Shown here: in pieces, positions 16,825 through 24,497 of the stretch
Numbering within the stretch: the first letter of the stretch is position 1
Layout of the letters: every line of letters begins with the position of its first letter
From: Micromonospora sp. WMMD1128
GTDB taxonomy: Bacteria; Actinomycetota; Actinomycetes; Mycobacteriales; Micromonosporaceae
Direction: 5' to 3'
NCBI RefSeq assembly: GCF_027497235.1
Contig: NZ_CP114902.1
Location: 4,304,001-4,368,000 of the forward strand
Length of the DNA stretch: 64,000 nt
The notes under the pieces: model-generated
Databases searched by the model: none
The model's input: only the letters and a program-made list of their open reading frames with translations
Told to the model about the DNA's origin: nothing
Made by a program: the position numbers and the translations under genes

Positions 16825-17079
16825 TCACGTGCCGTCCGGGAGGTCCGGGTCGCGGCGACGGCAGGCACGATGCTGGGACTGCCATTGGCGTAGCGCCTGG
16901 CGAACACGGTCGTTCTGGGTCCGCGCGGTGATCAGCTCGCGGTTCAGGCATTCGAGTTCGTCCGCCACCCGGTCGAGATGGTCGCGGACCTGCACCGGAT
17001 CCAGCCCGCGCCAGCGCGTGTCGAAGACGGCAGCGCGAACGTGGTGTGGGAGCAGGCGTTCCGGACGCGCGTCGGTCAT
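16825..17079 (-). CDS. Short DivIVA-like coiled-coil protein
   Basis: 84 residues from the ATG at 17079 (a TTG at 17115 would extend it by 12). LLPHHVRAAVFDTRWRGLDP VQVRDHLDRVADEL is the typical N-terminal DivIVA motif, followed by a predicted coiled coil (ECLNRELITARTQNDRVRQA). Full DivIVA/Wag31 proteins are longer and organise polar growth; this short form has only the membrane/septum-targeting part and one coil. It is coupled to the globin-like FNR gene (2-base gap). It is divergent from the XRE regulator. Confidence 0.75.
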   Translation of the reverse strand: MTDARPERLLPHHVRAAVFDTRWRGLDPVQVRDHLDRVADELECLNRELITARTQNDRVRQALRQWQSQHRACRRRDPDLPDGT

Positions 17080-17180
17080 GCCCACGATGGTCGATTCCTT
17101 ACTGGTGTCGGACAATGTTTTGCCGCAGAATGCGGACCAAGGGATGAGGTGTCTTACGCGACCGCAGCAGAGGAGATGAC

Positions 17181-18062
17181 GTGGACGACTCGGGGAGCAC
17201 CGTCCCGCGTAGGCAACTCGGCAGATATCTGAGGGAGATTCGCGAAAACGCGCACATCACGGTGAGCGCGGCGGCCAAGCAGTTGGAATGGTCGACGCCC
17301 CGGATCTGGCGTTACGAAACAGGCCAGGTCCCGATGCATCCGAACGACGTGGAGGCGATGTGCCGGGTCTACGGCGCGTCCCGCGAAACGATCGAGACGA
17401 TGCGGGCGCTGGCCCGGGAGACCAAGGCCCACGGCTGGTGGCACAGCTACGGCGAGGCGGTCGAAGACTGGTTCAAGTTGTACGTGGGCCTGGAAGCGGC
17501 GGCGACCAAGATCCGAAAGTACGAATCCGACCTGATCCCAGGGCTCTTGCAGACAGTCGAGTACATGACCGAGGTGATCGCCACCGACAACCCTCATCTG
17601 AGCAAGGGCGAGCAGCAGGCGAAGGTGGATGTCCGGCTGCGCCGTCAGCGGCTGCTGGCTCGCGCGGTGCCCCGGGCCCCTTACCTGGACGTGGTTCTCA
17701 ACGAATCGGTGTTACGTCGACCGCTGCGGGACCGGACTGCCATGGTTAGGCAGCTCGATTCCCTGGTAGTGGCCAGCCAGCGACACAACATCGGCGTTCG
17801 GGTGCTGCCGCTCAGCATCGGGCTCTATCGTTGGGCGTCGGCCGGCACGTTCACCATGCTCGATTTCCCAGACGACGTGCGGGAGCCAGAGCCAACCACG
17901 ATCTACATGGACGGGCCGTGCGGCGCGGTCTACCTTGACAAGCCGTACGAGATCCAGACCTATGAGGAAGCGTGGCGCTCGCTCGGTGAGCGAACCCTCG
18001 ATGCGGATGAGTCCCGTGAGCTGATCACGGAGATCGCGAAGGAGATGACCGATGGAACGTGA
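17181..18062 (+). CDS. XRE-type helix-turn-helix regulator with DUF5753
   Basis: 293 residues; AGGAG lies seven bases before the GTG start. The N-terminal HTH_31 domain (QLGRYLREIRENAHITVSAA, AKQLEWSTPRIWRYETGQV) is followed by DUF5753 (HSYGEAVEDWFKLYVGLEAA ... IRKYESDLIPGLLQTVEYM ... GVRVLPLSIGLY ... FTMLDFPDD). Proteins of this kind (WhiJ-like) are paired with small DUF397 proteins in actinomycetes and control development or antibiotic production, sometimes acting like toxin-antitoxin pairs. Here the 3' end overlaps a DUF397 gene by 11 bases, and the last 20 codons are part of a tandem duplication. A decayed relative lies at 13588. Confidence 0.92.
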   Translation: MDDSGSTVPRRQLGRYLREIRENAHITVSAAAKQLEWSTPRIWRYETGQVPMHPNDVEAMCRVYGASRETIETMRALARETKAHGWWHSYGEAVEDWFKLYVGLEAAATKIRKYESDLIPGLLQTVEYMTEVIATDNPHLSKGEQQAKVDVRLRRQRLLARAVPRAPYLDVVLNESVLRRPLRDRTAMVRQLDSLVVASQRHNIGVRVLPLSIGLYRWASAGTFTMLDFPDDVREPEPTTIYMDGPCGAVYLDKPYEIQTYEEAWRSLGERTLDADESRELITEIAKEMTDGT

Positions 18063-18249
18063 CGGGGTGTGGCGCAAGTCGTCCCGGTCCGGCGGCAACG
18101 GGGACTGCGTCGAGGTGGCCGGCTTCGCCGACGCGGTAGGGGTACGGGACACCAAGGACCGGCGGGGGCCGGCGTTGAGCTTCGACCCGACGAGCTGGAC
18201 CCGGTTCGTCGCGGCCACCCGCACCGGCCGCTTCGGCGACCGGCCCTGA
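18052..18249 (+). CDS. DUF397 protein, copy A
   Basis: 65 residues: VWRKSSRSGGNGDCVEVAG, then AVGVRDTKDRRGPALSFDP and TSWTRFVAATRTGRF. This is the complete DUF397 motif set (W-KSS-S...CVEVA...V-VRDSK...L-F....W..F). The ATG overlaps the end of the DUF5753 regulator, so the pair is co-translated. Family members are small partners of DUF5753/HTH proteins, thought to antagonise them. Confidence 0.93.
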   Translation: MERDGVWRKSSRSGGNGDCVEVAGFADAVGVRDTKDRRGPALSFDPTSWTRFVAATRTGRFGDRP

Positions 18250-18298
18250 GCGGACGAGTCCCGTGAGCTGATCACGGAGATCGCGAAGGAGATGACCC

Positions 18299-18496
18299 AT
18301 GGGACGTGACGGGGTGTGGCGCAAGTCGTCCCGGTCCGGCGGCGAGGGCAACTGTGTCGAGGTGGCCGGCTTCGCCGACGCGGTGGGGGTGCGGGACACC
18401 AAGGATCGGCGGGGACCGGCGTTGAGCTTCGACCCGACGAGCTGGACCCGGTTCGTCGCGGCCACCCGCACCGGCCGCTTCGACAACCGGCCCTGA
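18299..18496 (+). CDS. DUF397 protein, copy B
   Basis: 65 residues, differing from copy A at only a few positions (G2, EGN for NGD, DN for GD near the end). It lies in the second unit of the 247-base duplication, with AAGGAG seven bases before the start inherited from the regulator's 3' end. Both copies are intact, so dosage or slight specificity differences may matter. Confidence 0.92.
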   Translation: MGRDGVWRKSSRSGGEGNCVEVAGFADAVGVRDTKDRRGPALSFDPTSWTRFVAATRTGRFDNRP

Positions 18497-18614
18497 TCCG
18501 CTGATGGCGAGTCGGGTGCCGGGCCGCCGGCACCCGGGTCGTCCGGCTGCTCCCCGGCAACTCAGACCCTGCGCGACATCCTCCGGCATACCGATCCGAC
18601 GCAGGAAGGACGAG

Positions 18615-19202
18615 ATGAGCAGCAGGTTCGTGGTGATCACAGGTGGTCCCGGGGCGGGCAAGACCACGCTGCTCAACAGCCTGCGGCAAGCCGGCCACGC
18701 CTGCGTCGACGAAGCTGGCCGACAGATCATCCAGGATCAGTTGTCGATCGGTGGTCAGGCGCTGCACACTCGGGACTCACGGCTGTTCGCCGAGATCATG
18801 CTCAGTTGGGAGATCCGCTCCTACCGCCAGGCCGGCCGGCACGCCGGGGTCGTCTTCTTCGACCGGGGCATTCCGGACCTGGTCGGCTACCACCTCCTGC
18901 TCGGCCGACCCGTTCCCGAGCACGTGACAGCAGCGGCCGAGAAGTTCCGCTACCACCGGCGGGTGTTCATCGCACCGCCCTGGCCGCAGATCTACGCCAC
19001 GGACAGCGAGCGACAGCAGGACTTCGCCGAAGCCGTCCGCACCTACGAGGCGATGGTTGCCGCCTACACCATGCACGGCTACGACCTCACCGTCCTGCCG
19101 CGCAGCGACATCGCGTCCCGCCGCGACTTCGTCGCCCGCCACCACACCTCCGTCGATGTTGGAATAGCGGCATCTCCCGAAATTCGCGCAGCGGACATCT
19201 GA
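18615..19202 (+). CDS. AAA family ATPase/nucleoside-kinase-like (AAA_28)
   Basis: 195 residues; GGAAGGA precedes the ATG at 18615. The Walker A motif VITGGPGAGKTTLLNSL is at the N-terminus, a Walker-B/lid-like segment FFDRGIPDLVGYH follows, and RYHRRVFIAPPWPQIYATDS is typical of the small P-loop ATPases annotated AAA_28. The substrate is unknown; members resemble thymidylate or deoxynucleoside kinases. It lies about 120 bases downstream of the DUF397 duplication on the same strand and may belong to the same transcript, but no functional tie is shown. Confidence 0.87.
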   Translation: MSSRFVVITGGPGAGKTTLLNSLRQAGHACVDEAGRQIIQDQLSIGGQALHTRDSRLFAEIMLSWEIRSYRQAGRHAGVVFFDRGIPDLVGYHLLLGRPVPEHVTAAAEKFRYHRRVFIAPPWPQIYATDSERQQDFAEAVRTYEAMVAAYTMHGYDLTVLPRSDIASRRDFVARHHTSVDVGIAASPEIRAADI

Positions 19203-19243
19203 GGCACCCGGTCACACCACTCCGTCTCGCTCCCGCGCGTCAA

Positions 19244-19319
19244 CGTCGATCTTGGACTTATGGCACCTCCGATACCAACCCGAACCGACATTCCTCGCAC
19301 CACAAGCCCAAGATCGACG
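19244..19319. repeat. Intergenic inverted repeat (CGTCGATCTTGG type)
   Basis: CGTCGATCTTGGACTT at 19244-19259 pairs with AAGCCCAAGATCGACG at 19304-19319, one mismatch, with a 44-base loop. The outer CGTCGATC matches the outer end of the repeat at 8096. Confidence 0.75.
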
Positions 19320-19365
19320 AGGAGACCAGCCCAACCTCACCCGCCCCGCCGGTAGCCGAGCGGGC

Positions 19366-19420
19366 GATCATGAAGTTGGCGGCATCAACGGAGATCAACA
19401 CCGCCGTTAACCTCATGATC
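19366..19420. repeat. Intergenic inverted repeat, relative of 8096-8160
   Basis: GATCATGAAGTTGGCGGC at 19366-19383 faces GCCGTTAACCTCATGATC at 19403-19420 with a few mismatches. It ends about 30 bases before the GNAT start codon. Confidence 0.75.
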
Positions 19421-19448
19421 ACGGCGGTGGAGGAGGGGGGCGCGCGGA

Positions 19449-19967
19449 GTGGATTCCTCGCTGACTGTTCGCCCGGCCCGGGTCGCGGACGTCGCTCAGA
19501 TGGCGCGGACGCATGTTCGGTGCTGGCAGGAGACGTATCGCGGGCTCATGCCGGACGCGGTGCTCGATGATCCCGGTTTCCCGGCCGCTCGGGAGCGGTT
19601 CTGGACCGCTGCCCTGACCGACGAGCGCTATCGCGAGAACCGCGCGGCGGTGGCCGAACGGGACGGCGACGTGATCGGGATCGCGATGTCGGGTCCGCCG
19701 CCGGACGCCGTGGCGGCGTGGACACGGCAGCTCCATGTCCTCTACGTGTACGCGACCGAGCACGGCACCGGTGCGGGACAAGCGTTGTTGCGGGCGGTCA
19801 TCGACCCGGCGGAGTCGGCGGCGCTGTGGGTCGCCGATCCCAACCCCCGCGCGCAGGCGTTCTACCGCAAGCACGGCTTTGTCTCCGACGGGACGATCCG
19901 GGTCGAGGGCGGCGTACGGGAGATTCGCATGGTCCGTGACGTGCGGGCGCCGTCGCCGGCGCGGTGA
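19449..19967 (+). CDS. GNAT family N-acetyltransferase
   Basis: 172 residues from the GTG at 19449, with GGAGG about 15 bases upstream. Acetyl-CoA-binding motif A is VLYVYATEHGTGAGQALLRA, and the following WVADPNPRAQAFYRKHGFVS DG is the usual GNAT motif B with the catalytic-region Tyr. N-terminal VRPARVADVAQMARTHVRCW QETYRGLMPD is the characteristic start of this subgroup. The acceptor substrate is unknown. It stands alone between inverted-repeat-rich intergenic segments. Confidence 0.92.
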   Translation: MDSSLTVRPARVADVAQMARTHVRCWQETYRGLMPDAVLDDPGFPAARERFWTAALTDERYRENRAAVAERDGDVIGIAMSGPPPDAVAAWTRQLHVLYVYATEHGTGAGQALLRAVIDPAESAALWVADPNPRAQAFYRKHGFVSDGTIRVEGGVREIRMVRDVRAPSPAR

Positions 19968-20039
19968 GGACCACGCGGTCGACGTGCAGCGGCGAGACGC
20001 GCCGACTCCCTGTTCGTCCGTACCGGCGGATGGCCCGCC

Positions 20040-20102
20040 GTGACCACCGTGGCCGCGTGGATCCGGTTCGTCGCGGCCACCAGCGCCGGTCGTGTCGACT
20101 GA
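20040..20102 (+). pseudogene. DUF397 gene remnant (C-terminal end only)
   Basis: The frame VTTVAAWIRFVAATSAGRVD followed by TGA at 20100 matches the end of the intact DUF397 proteins (TSWTRFVAATRTGRFD). Nothing matching the N-terminal half lies upstream, so this is a remnant. Confidence 0.75.
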
Positions 20103-20175
20103 CGTCCCTGAGCGAATCCGATTCGACCACCCACTTCATCTCGCGTGACGAGATTGATGTTCTGCACCATGGAAC

Positions 20176-20237
20176 CCGCAGAGATCTTGGTAAAAATCGG
20201 CCCCTATAGGGGCCATTTCGTTCCAAGATCTCTGCGG
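20176..20237. repeat. Nested hairpin element: CCGCAGAGATCTTGG arms around a GGCCCCTATAGGGGCC core
   Basis: Perfect 15-base arms at 20176-20190 and 20223-20237 enclose the perfect 16-base palindrome at 20199-20214. The loop carries an A-run (TAAAAATC) on one side and ATTTCG on the other. The design looks like a mobile palindromic element or a strong bidirectional terminator between the GNAT and glycosidase genes. Confidence 0.85.
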
Positions 20238-20308
20238 TCGCATGCGGCGCGCGAGGACGCCCTCTTCAGGGTGCTGGAGAGCCGATCCGCCAGCACTAGG
20301 ATGCGAGC

Positions 20309-23300
20309 GTGGCTCAGGTTTGGCGTCCGTATCGTCTGGTCGCCGCCGTCGTGGTGGTGCTGCTGCTCGGCGCGGGCGTGGCCTGGGGTGTCGACGGCGC
20401 GCTGGGGCTGAGCCACACTCCGGCCGACGTGCCACGCGAGACAGCCGTCGCCGCGCCGCCCCGCACGCCGGCCCCGATGCCGCCGCTGACCTCCATCGTC
20501 GTGCCGGACCACCTTCGCACGGTCAAGGCCGCCGCAGCCGTGGCCGACGCGCTCGCCACGCGGGGCCACCCCCGCCCCACGATCACCCGGACCGCAACAC
20601 CCGCGCCAGCCCGAAATACACGCGCCGGCACAACCGATCCAGCCGGAATCGGCCGGAGCACCAGCACCGGCACAACCGGCCCGAGCGGAGCCGGTCCGAA
20701 CGCGAACACGGCTCCGACCGAAACCGGCCGGAACGCGACCGCCGCGAGCATGTCGGCGGTCACCACGCTGAGCGCGGAGCTGCGCGCCAGCGACACCCCG
20801 GAGTCGTACCGGATCGACGCCCGCCGGACGGAGCTGAGCGTCACCGGCGACCTCGCGGGGGTGAGCGCCGGGCTCTACCGGCTGGCCGACCGGATCCGCT
20901 CGGGCGCCGAGGTGCTGCCGGCGGCGGAGGTCGGCCGCCCGGTCGCGCCCCGGCTGGGGCTGCGGCTGACCGACGCCGGTTCGGTGGGGCGCGAGGCGGA
21001 TCCGACGGCGTTCGGCGACGACTACCGCCTCAACACCGACATCGTCACGCCCGCGCTGCTGCCCCGGGCGCCGTGGGTGGACGCCACGGCGGTGGCTCGG
21101 ATCGACGCACAGTTCCGGCAGTTCGTCGACCACGCGGCGGCGCAGGGCTACAACGGCGTCGTGGTGCCCGGCTTCCTGGAGTACGTCACGTTCGAGAAGG
21201 TCGGCGACGGGCACGCGGTCTATCCGGCCGGCGACCCGCACGTGGACCGGGCCCGCGCGATGGTGGCGGCGTTCGGGCCGGTCTTCCGGTACGCCGAGCA
21301 GATGGGCCTGAAGGTCTTCCTGCTCACCGACATGCTGGCGGTGTCGCCGCCGCTTGAGGCGTACCTGCACCGGACCGTGGGCGGGCTCGACACCACCGAC
21401 CCCCGGCTCTGGGCGGTCTACCGCGCCGGGCTGGCCGAGGTGTTCGCCGGCATGCCGTTCGTCGCCGGCCTGATGGTCCGCGTCGGTGAGGGCGGCGAGG
21501 TGTACGCGGGCGACGGCTGGGACTACACCTCGAAGCTCGCGGTCACCACCGCCGAGGGCGTCCGCACGATGCTGCGGGCGCTGCTCGACACGGCGGGACC
21601 GGCCGGCAAGGAGGTCATCTTCCGCACCTGGACGGTGGGCGTCGGCGCGGTCGGCGACCTGCACACCAACCCGCAGTCGTACGCCGAGGTGCTGGGCGGG
21701 TTCGACGATCCGCACCTGATCGTGTCCACCAAGTACACGCTCGGCGACTTCTACAGCCACCTGCCGCTCAACACCACGCTGCTCGGCGGCGCGCACCGGC
21801 GGATCGTCGAGTTCCAGGCCCGGCGCGAGTTCGAGGGGTTCGGCGCGCTCCCGAACGACCTCGGCCCGCTGCACCGGGCCGCGCTGCGCACGTTCCTCGC
21901 CGCGAACCCGCACGTCGAGGGCGTGTGGAACTGGACCCAGGACGGCGGCCCGCTGCGCGCCGGGCCGATGTCGCTCTACCTGCGCGCCGGTTTCTGGCAG
22001 CTCTACGACCTGAACACGTACGCGGTCGCCCGGCTGGCCTGGGATCCGGACACCGACCCGGCGCGGATCACGGCGGACTGGGCGTACCGGACGTTCTCCG
22101 CCGACCCGGCGACCGTGGCGGCGATCGGGCAGGCCATGGCGTTGTCCCGCACGGCGGTCACCACGGGCCTCTACATCGGCCCGTACGCGGACACGTCGGT
22201 GCGGGCGCTCGGGCTGGAACCGCCGCCGATGATGTGGATCTTCGAGTGGGACATCCCGACCGGGGACTCGGCGGCGCAAGACAGCATCTACGCGGTCACC
22301 GGCGACCGGGTCGACGCGGCCGTCGCCGAGGGCGCCGACGCGGTCGCGACCGCCCGGCGGATGCGCGCGCTGGTCGCCGGCACCGACCCGGCCACGTGGC
22401 GGGACGCCGAGCTGCGGCAGCGCTTCGTCGACACGCTCGACTACCAGGTGGACCTGTTCGGGACGCTCGCCGCCTACCGGAGCATGGTGCTGCGGCACGC
22501 GCAGTGGCTGGACACCGGTTCCGACACCGCGTACGCGCAGTGGCGGTCGGCGGCCGACGCGTACCGGGAGGCGCGGGACCGGCACCGGCAGCGCTACGCC
22601 GGGGACGTCGACCTGCCGGCGTACCACTTCACCGCGGCCGACCTCGGCGCACAGCGCGCGGACCGCGACCCGGCGATGGCCTGGGCGGCGCGGGCGCTGC
22701 TGGTCCTGGTCGGCGCGGTGGTGGCGCTCGGCCTACGCGGGCGCGACAGCGGGCGCGGGCCGGGGGGCGCGGCGGCGTGGGCGTTGCTGCTCGGCGCGGT
22801 GCGCCCGGGGCGGCTGGCGGACCTGCCGACGCCGGCGTCCCGGCTGGACCGGGTGCTGGTGTGGCTGGTGCCGGCGGCGGTGCTGGTGGCGAGCCGGCTG
22901 GTGTTCACCTGGTTCGCCGCGCCCGCGCACCTGCTTGTCACGCTCGGCGCGTGGGCGCTGTTCGCGCTCGTCGCGCGCCTGGCCGTGGGCCGCCGCGATC
23001 CGTTCCATCTGTGGGCGGTGCTCGGCGGGGTGGCGCTGCTGCGCAGCGTGCTGCTGCTGCTGGCGATGCTGGCCGCGCGCGGGCCGGGCGGCTACTGGTT
23101 CGTGTTCTGGACCGCGCCGACCCGCCGGGCGATCTACCTGACCGTCGCGGTGGCGGCGTTCTGCTGGCTGTTCGTGGCGACCGCCGTGGTGCTGCGCGAC
23201 CGTTACCGGCTGGCTCGCCGCCGCGCGGTCGGGGTGACGCTCGCCGCCGCCGGGGTGCCGCTGGCGGTGCTGGCCGGGCTGGTCGCGTGGGTCGGCCTGG

Positions 23301-23518
23301 AACGCGCGCTGACGGTGTGGAACGACCAGATGGCGTTGCTGCCGTGGGGGCTGTCCCGCATCCTCGGTATCACCGTCTACCTGGGCATTCCGACGAGCCT
23401 GCCCGGGTACGCGGCCACGGCCGGGGCGGTGCTGACCGCCGCCGGGTTGCTGCTGTCGGTTGGTCGCCGCGCCCACGGGGTACCAACGGGACAGGAACCG
23501 CTGAGGAGGACGAGATGA
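20309..23518 (+). CDS. GH67-like glycosidase part fused to a polytopic membrane domain
   Basis: 1069 residues from a GTG. After an N-terminal signal anchor (LVAAVVVVLLLGAGVAWGV) comes an alpha-glucuronidase/GH20b-like N-terminal domain (TLSAELRASDTPESYRIDAR ... GDLAGVSAGLYRLADRI), interrupted by a Thr/Gly/Asn-rich insert (about 95-150). A TIM-barrel-like region follows (GYNGVVVPGFLEYVTFEKVG ... PFVAGLMVRVGEGGEVYAG ... HLIVSTKYTLGDFYSHLPLN ... GVWNWTQDGGPL). From about residue 790 on there are seven to nine hydrophobic helices (LLVLVGAVVALGL, VLVWLVPAAVLVA, LLVTLGAWALFALVA and others). An extracytoplasmic glycosidase tethered by a multi-pass C-terminal domain is inferred. Catalytic acids were not assigned with confidence. 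Confidence 0.78.
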   Translation: MAQVWRPYRLVAAVVVVLLLGAGVAWGVDGALGLSHTPADVPRETAVAAPPRTPAPMPPLTSIVVPDHLRTVKAAAAVADALATRGHPRPTITRTATPAPARNTRAGTTDPAGIGRSTSTGTTGPSGAGPNANTAPTETGRNATAASMSAVTTLSAELRASDTPESYRIDARRTELSVTGDLAGVSAGLYRLADRIRSGAEVLPAAEVGRPVAPRLGLRLTDAGSVGREADPTAFGDDYRLNTDIVTPALLPRAPWVDATAVARIDAQFRQFVDHAAAQGYNGVVVPGFLEYVTFEKVGDGHAVYPAGDPHVDRARAMVAAFGPVFRYAEQMGLKVFLLTDMLAVSPPLEAYLHRTVGGLDTTDPRLWAVYRAGLAEVFAGMPFVAGLMVRVGEGGEVYAGDGWDYTSKLAVTTAEGVRTMLRALLDTAGPAGKEVIFRTWTVGVGAVGDLHTNPQSYAEVLGGFDDPHLIVSTKYTLGDFYSHLPLNTTLLGGAHRRIVEFQARREFEGFGALPNDLGPLHRAALRTFLAANPHVEGVWNWTQDGGPLRAGPMSLYLRAGFWQLYDLNTYAVARLAWDPDTDPARITADWAYRTFSADPATVAAIGQAMALSRTAVTTGLYIGPYADTSVRALGLEPPPMMWIFEWDIPTGDSAAQDSIYAVTGDRVDAAVAEGADAVATARRMRALVAGTDPATWRDAELRQRFVDTLDYQVDLFGTLAAYRSMVLRHAQWLDTGSDTAYAQWRSAADAYREARDRHRQRYAGDVDLPAYHFTAADLGAQRADRDPAMAWAARALLVLVGAVVALGLRGRDSGRGPGGAAAWALLLGAVRPGRLADLPTPASRLDRVLVWLVPAAVLVASRLVFTWFAAPAHLLVTLGAWALFALVARLAVGRRDPFHLWAVLGGVALLRSVLLLLAMLAARGPGGYWFVFWTAPTRRAIYLTVAVAAFCWLFVATAVVLRDRYRLARRRAVGVTLAAAGVPLAVLAGLVAWVGLERALTVWNDQMALLPWGLSRILGITVYLGIPTSLPGYAATAGAVLTAAGLLLSVGRRAHGVPTGQEPLRRTR

Positions 23519-23742
23519 CCGACCCCAGGTACGCACCGATCGGGCTGGCCGCCGCTGGGCAACTGGGCGATGACGACAGCGAGACCGGCGGTGGTGAGGT
23601 CGTCGGCGCGGACGACGCGGCGGCCGACGCCGCGCGGGCCGGCGCCGACGTGGACCTGTCCGGAGCCACCCGGGACAGCGACGGCACCCCGGTGGGTGCC
23701 GCCGACGCCGAGGCCGACCGCGAGCGCGCCGCCGGCGCATGA
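23515..23742 (+). CDS. Small acidic hypothetical protein, 75 residues
   Basis: The ATG overlaps the stop of the membrane glycosidase gene (ATGA), and GAGGAGGACG upstream provides the ribosome binding site. The sequence is rich in Asp, Ala and Gly (ETGGGEVVGADDAAADAARA GADVDLSG), has no hydrophobic segment and looks disordered. Translational coupling suggests co-expression with the membrane protein. A strong terminator follows. Function unknown. Confidence 0.65.
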   Translation: MTDPRYAPIGLAAAGQLGDDDSETGGGEVVGADDAAADAARAGADVDLSGATRDSDGTPVGAADAEADRERAAGA

Positions 23743-23751
23743 GGTGACGAG

Positions 23752-23785
23752 CCGCCCCGCCCCCGGACCGCCGGGGGCGGGGCGG
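23752..23785 (+). terminator. GC-rich 15-base-stem hairpin
   Basis: CCGCCCCGCCCCCGG at 23752-23766 and its perfect complement at 23771-23785 with a 4-base loop begin nine bases after the stop of the small acidic protein. It separates that unit from the HAD gene. Confidence 0.8.
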
Positions 23786-23816
23786 TGCCACAGGTCGGTT
23801 TGACGGGGGTGACCAG

Positions 23817-24497
23817 ATGATCGAGGCGGTCTTCTTCGACGTCGGGGGGACGGTCCTCGACGAGACGCGGGAGTTCGCGGACTGGGCGGACTGGCTCGGC
23901 GTGCCCCGGCACACGTTCTCCGCCGTGTTCGGCGCGGTGATCGCCCGGGGGCAGGACTGGCAGGAGGCGTTCCGCACCTTCCGGCCCGACTTCGACCTCG
24001 CCACCGAGGTGGCACGCCGTGTCGCGGCCGGTCGGCCGGAGTCGTTCGGCGGGGACGACCTCTACCCCGACGCGCGACCGTGCCTTGCCGCCCTCCGGGA
24101 GCAGGGCCTGCTCGTGGGCCTGGCCGGCAACCAGCCGGCGCACGCCGAGGCGAGCCTGCGCGCCCTCGACCTGCCGGTGGACGTGATCGGCACGTCGCAC
24201 GGCTGGGGCGTGGCGAAGCCGGCACCGGCGTTTTTCGCGCGGGTCGTCCACGCGGCCGGCGGTGACCCGTCGTCCATCCTGTACGTCGGTGACCGGCCGG
24301 ACAACGACGCGCACGCCGCCATGGCGGCGGGTATGCGGGCCTGCCTGATCCGACGCGGTCCGTGGGGGCACATCCTCGACCTGCCGGACGTGGCGCAGCG
24401 GTGCCTGTTCCGGATCGGGTCGCTCGACGAACTCCCCGCCCTGGTGGCGGAACACAACGCCGGCTGTCGGTCCGCCGCACTACCCTCGCGGTCGTGA
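23817..24497 (+). CDS. HAD-superfamily hydrolase
   Basis: 226 residues. All four HAD motifs are visible: FFDVGGTVLDE at the N-terminus (nucleophile Asp; the usual second Asp of DxD is Gly here, as in DVGGT subfamilies), LAGNQP, the Lys of GVAKPAP, and YVGDRPDNDAHAA. A cap region of about 75 residues follows motif I, as in type I phosphatases. It probably dephosphorylates a small metabolite. Its end overlaps the VOC gene start by four bases, so the two are coupled. Confidence 0.88.
   Translation: MIEAVFFDVGGTVLDETREFADWADWLGVPRHTFSAVFGAVIARGQDWQEAFRTFRPDFDLATEVARRVAAGRPESFGGDDLYPDARPCLAALREQGLLVGLAGNQPAHAEASLRALDLPVDVIGTSHGWGVAKPAPAFFARVVHAAGGDPSSILYVGDRPDNDAHAAMAAGMRACLIRRGPWGHILDLPDVAQRCLFRIGSLDELPALVAEHNAGCRSAALPSRS

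Larger units (their letters stand above)
18003..18496 (+). repeat. Tandem duplication of a 247-base unit carrying the DUF397 gene
   Basis: Unit A (18003-18249) and unit B (18250-18496) abut exactly and are nearly identical. Each holds the last codons of the regulator (ATCACGGAGATCGCGAAGG) followed by a complete DUF397 gene. In unit B the regulator tail has no gene in front of it and serves only as leader DNA. Confidence 0.93.
19968..20308. other. Intergenic stretch with DUF397 remnant and a large hairpin
   Basis: 341 bases with no intact gene. It holds a decayed DUF397 tail and a nested palindrome, both listed separately. The rest shows no open frame with convincing codon use. Confidence 0.6.

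Noticed and set aside
18052..18496. DUF397 duplication taken as a sequencing collapse
   Set aside because: The two copies differ at several bases (NGD/EGN, GD/DN and others), so they are genuine separate units, though copy number was not confirmed independently.
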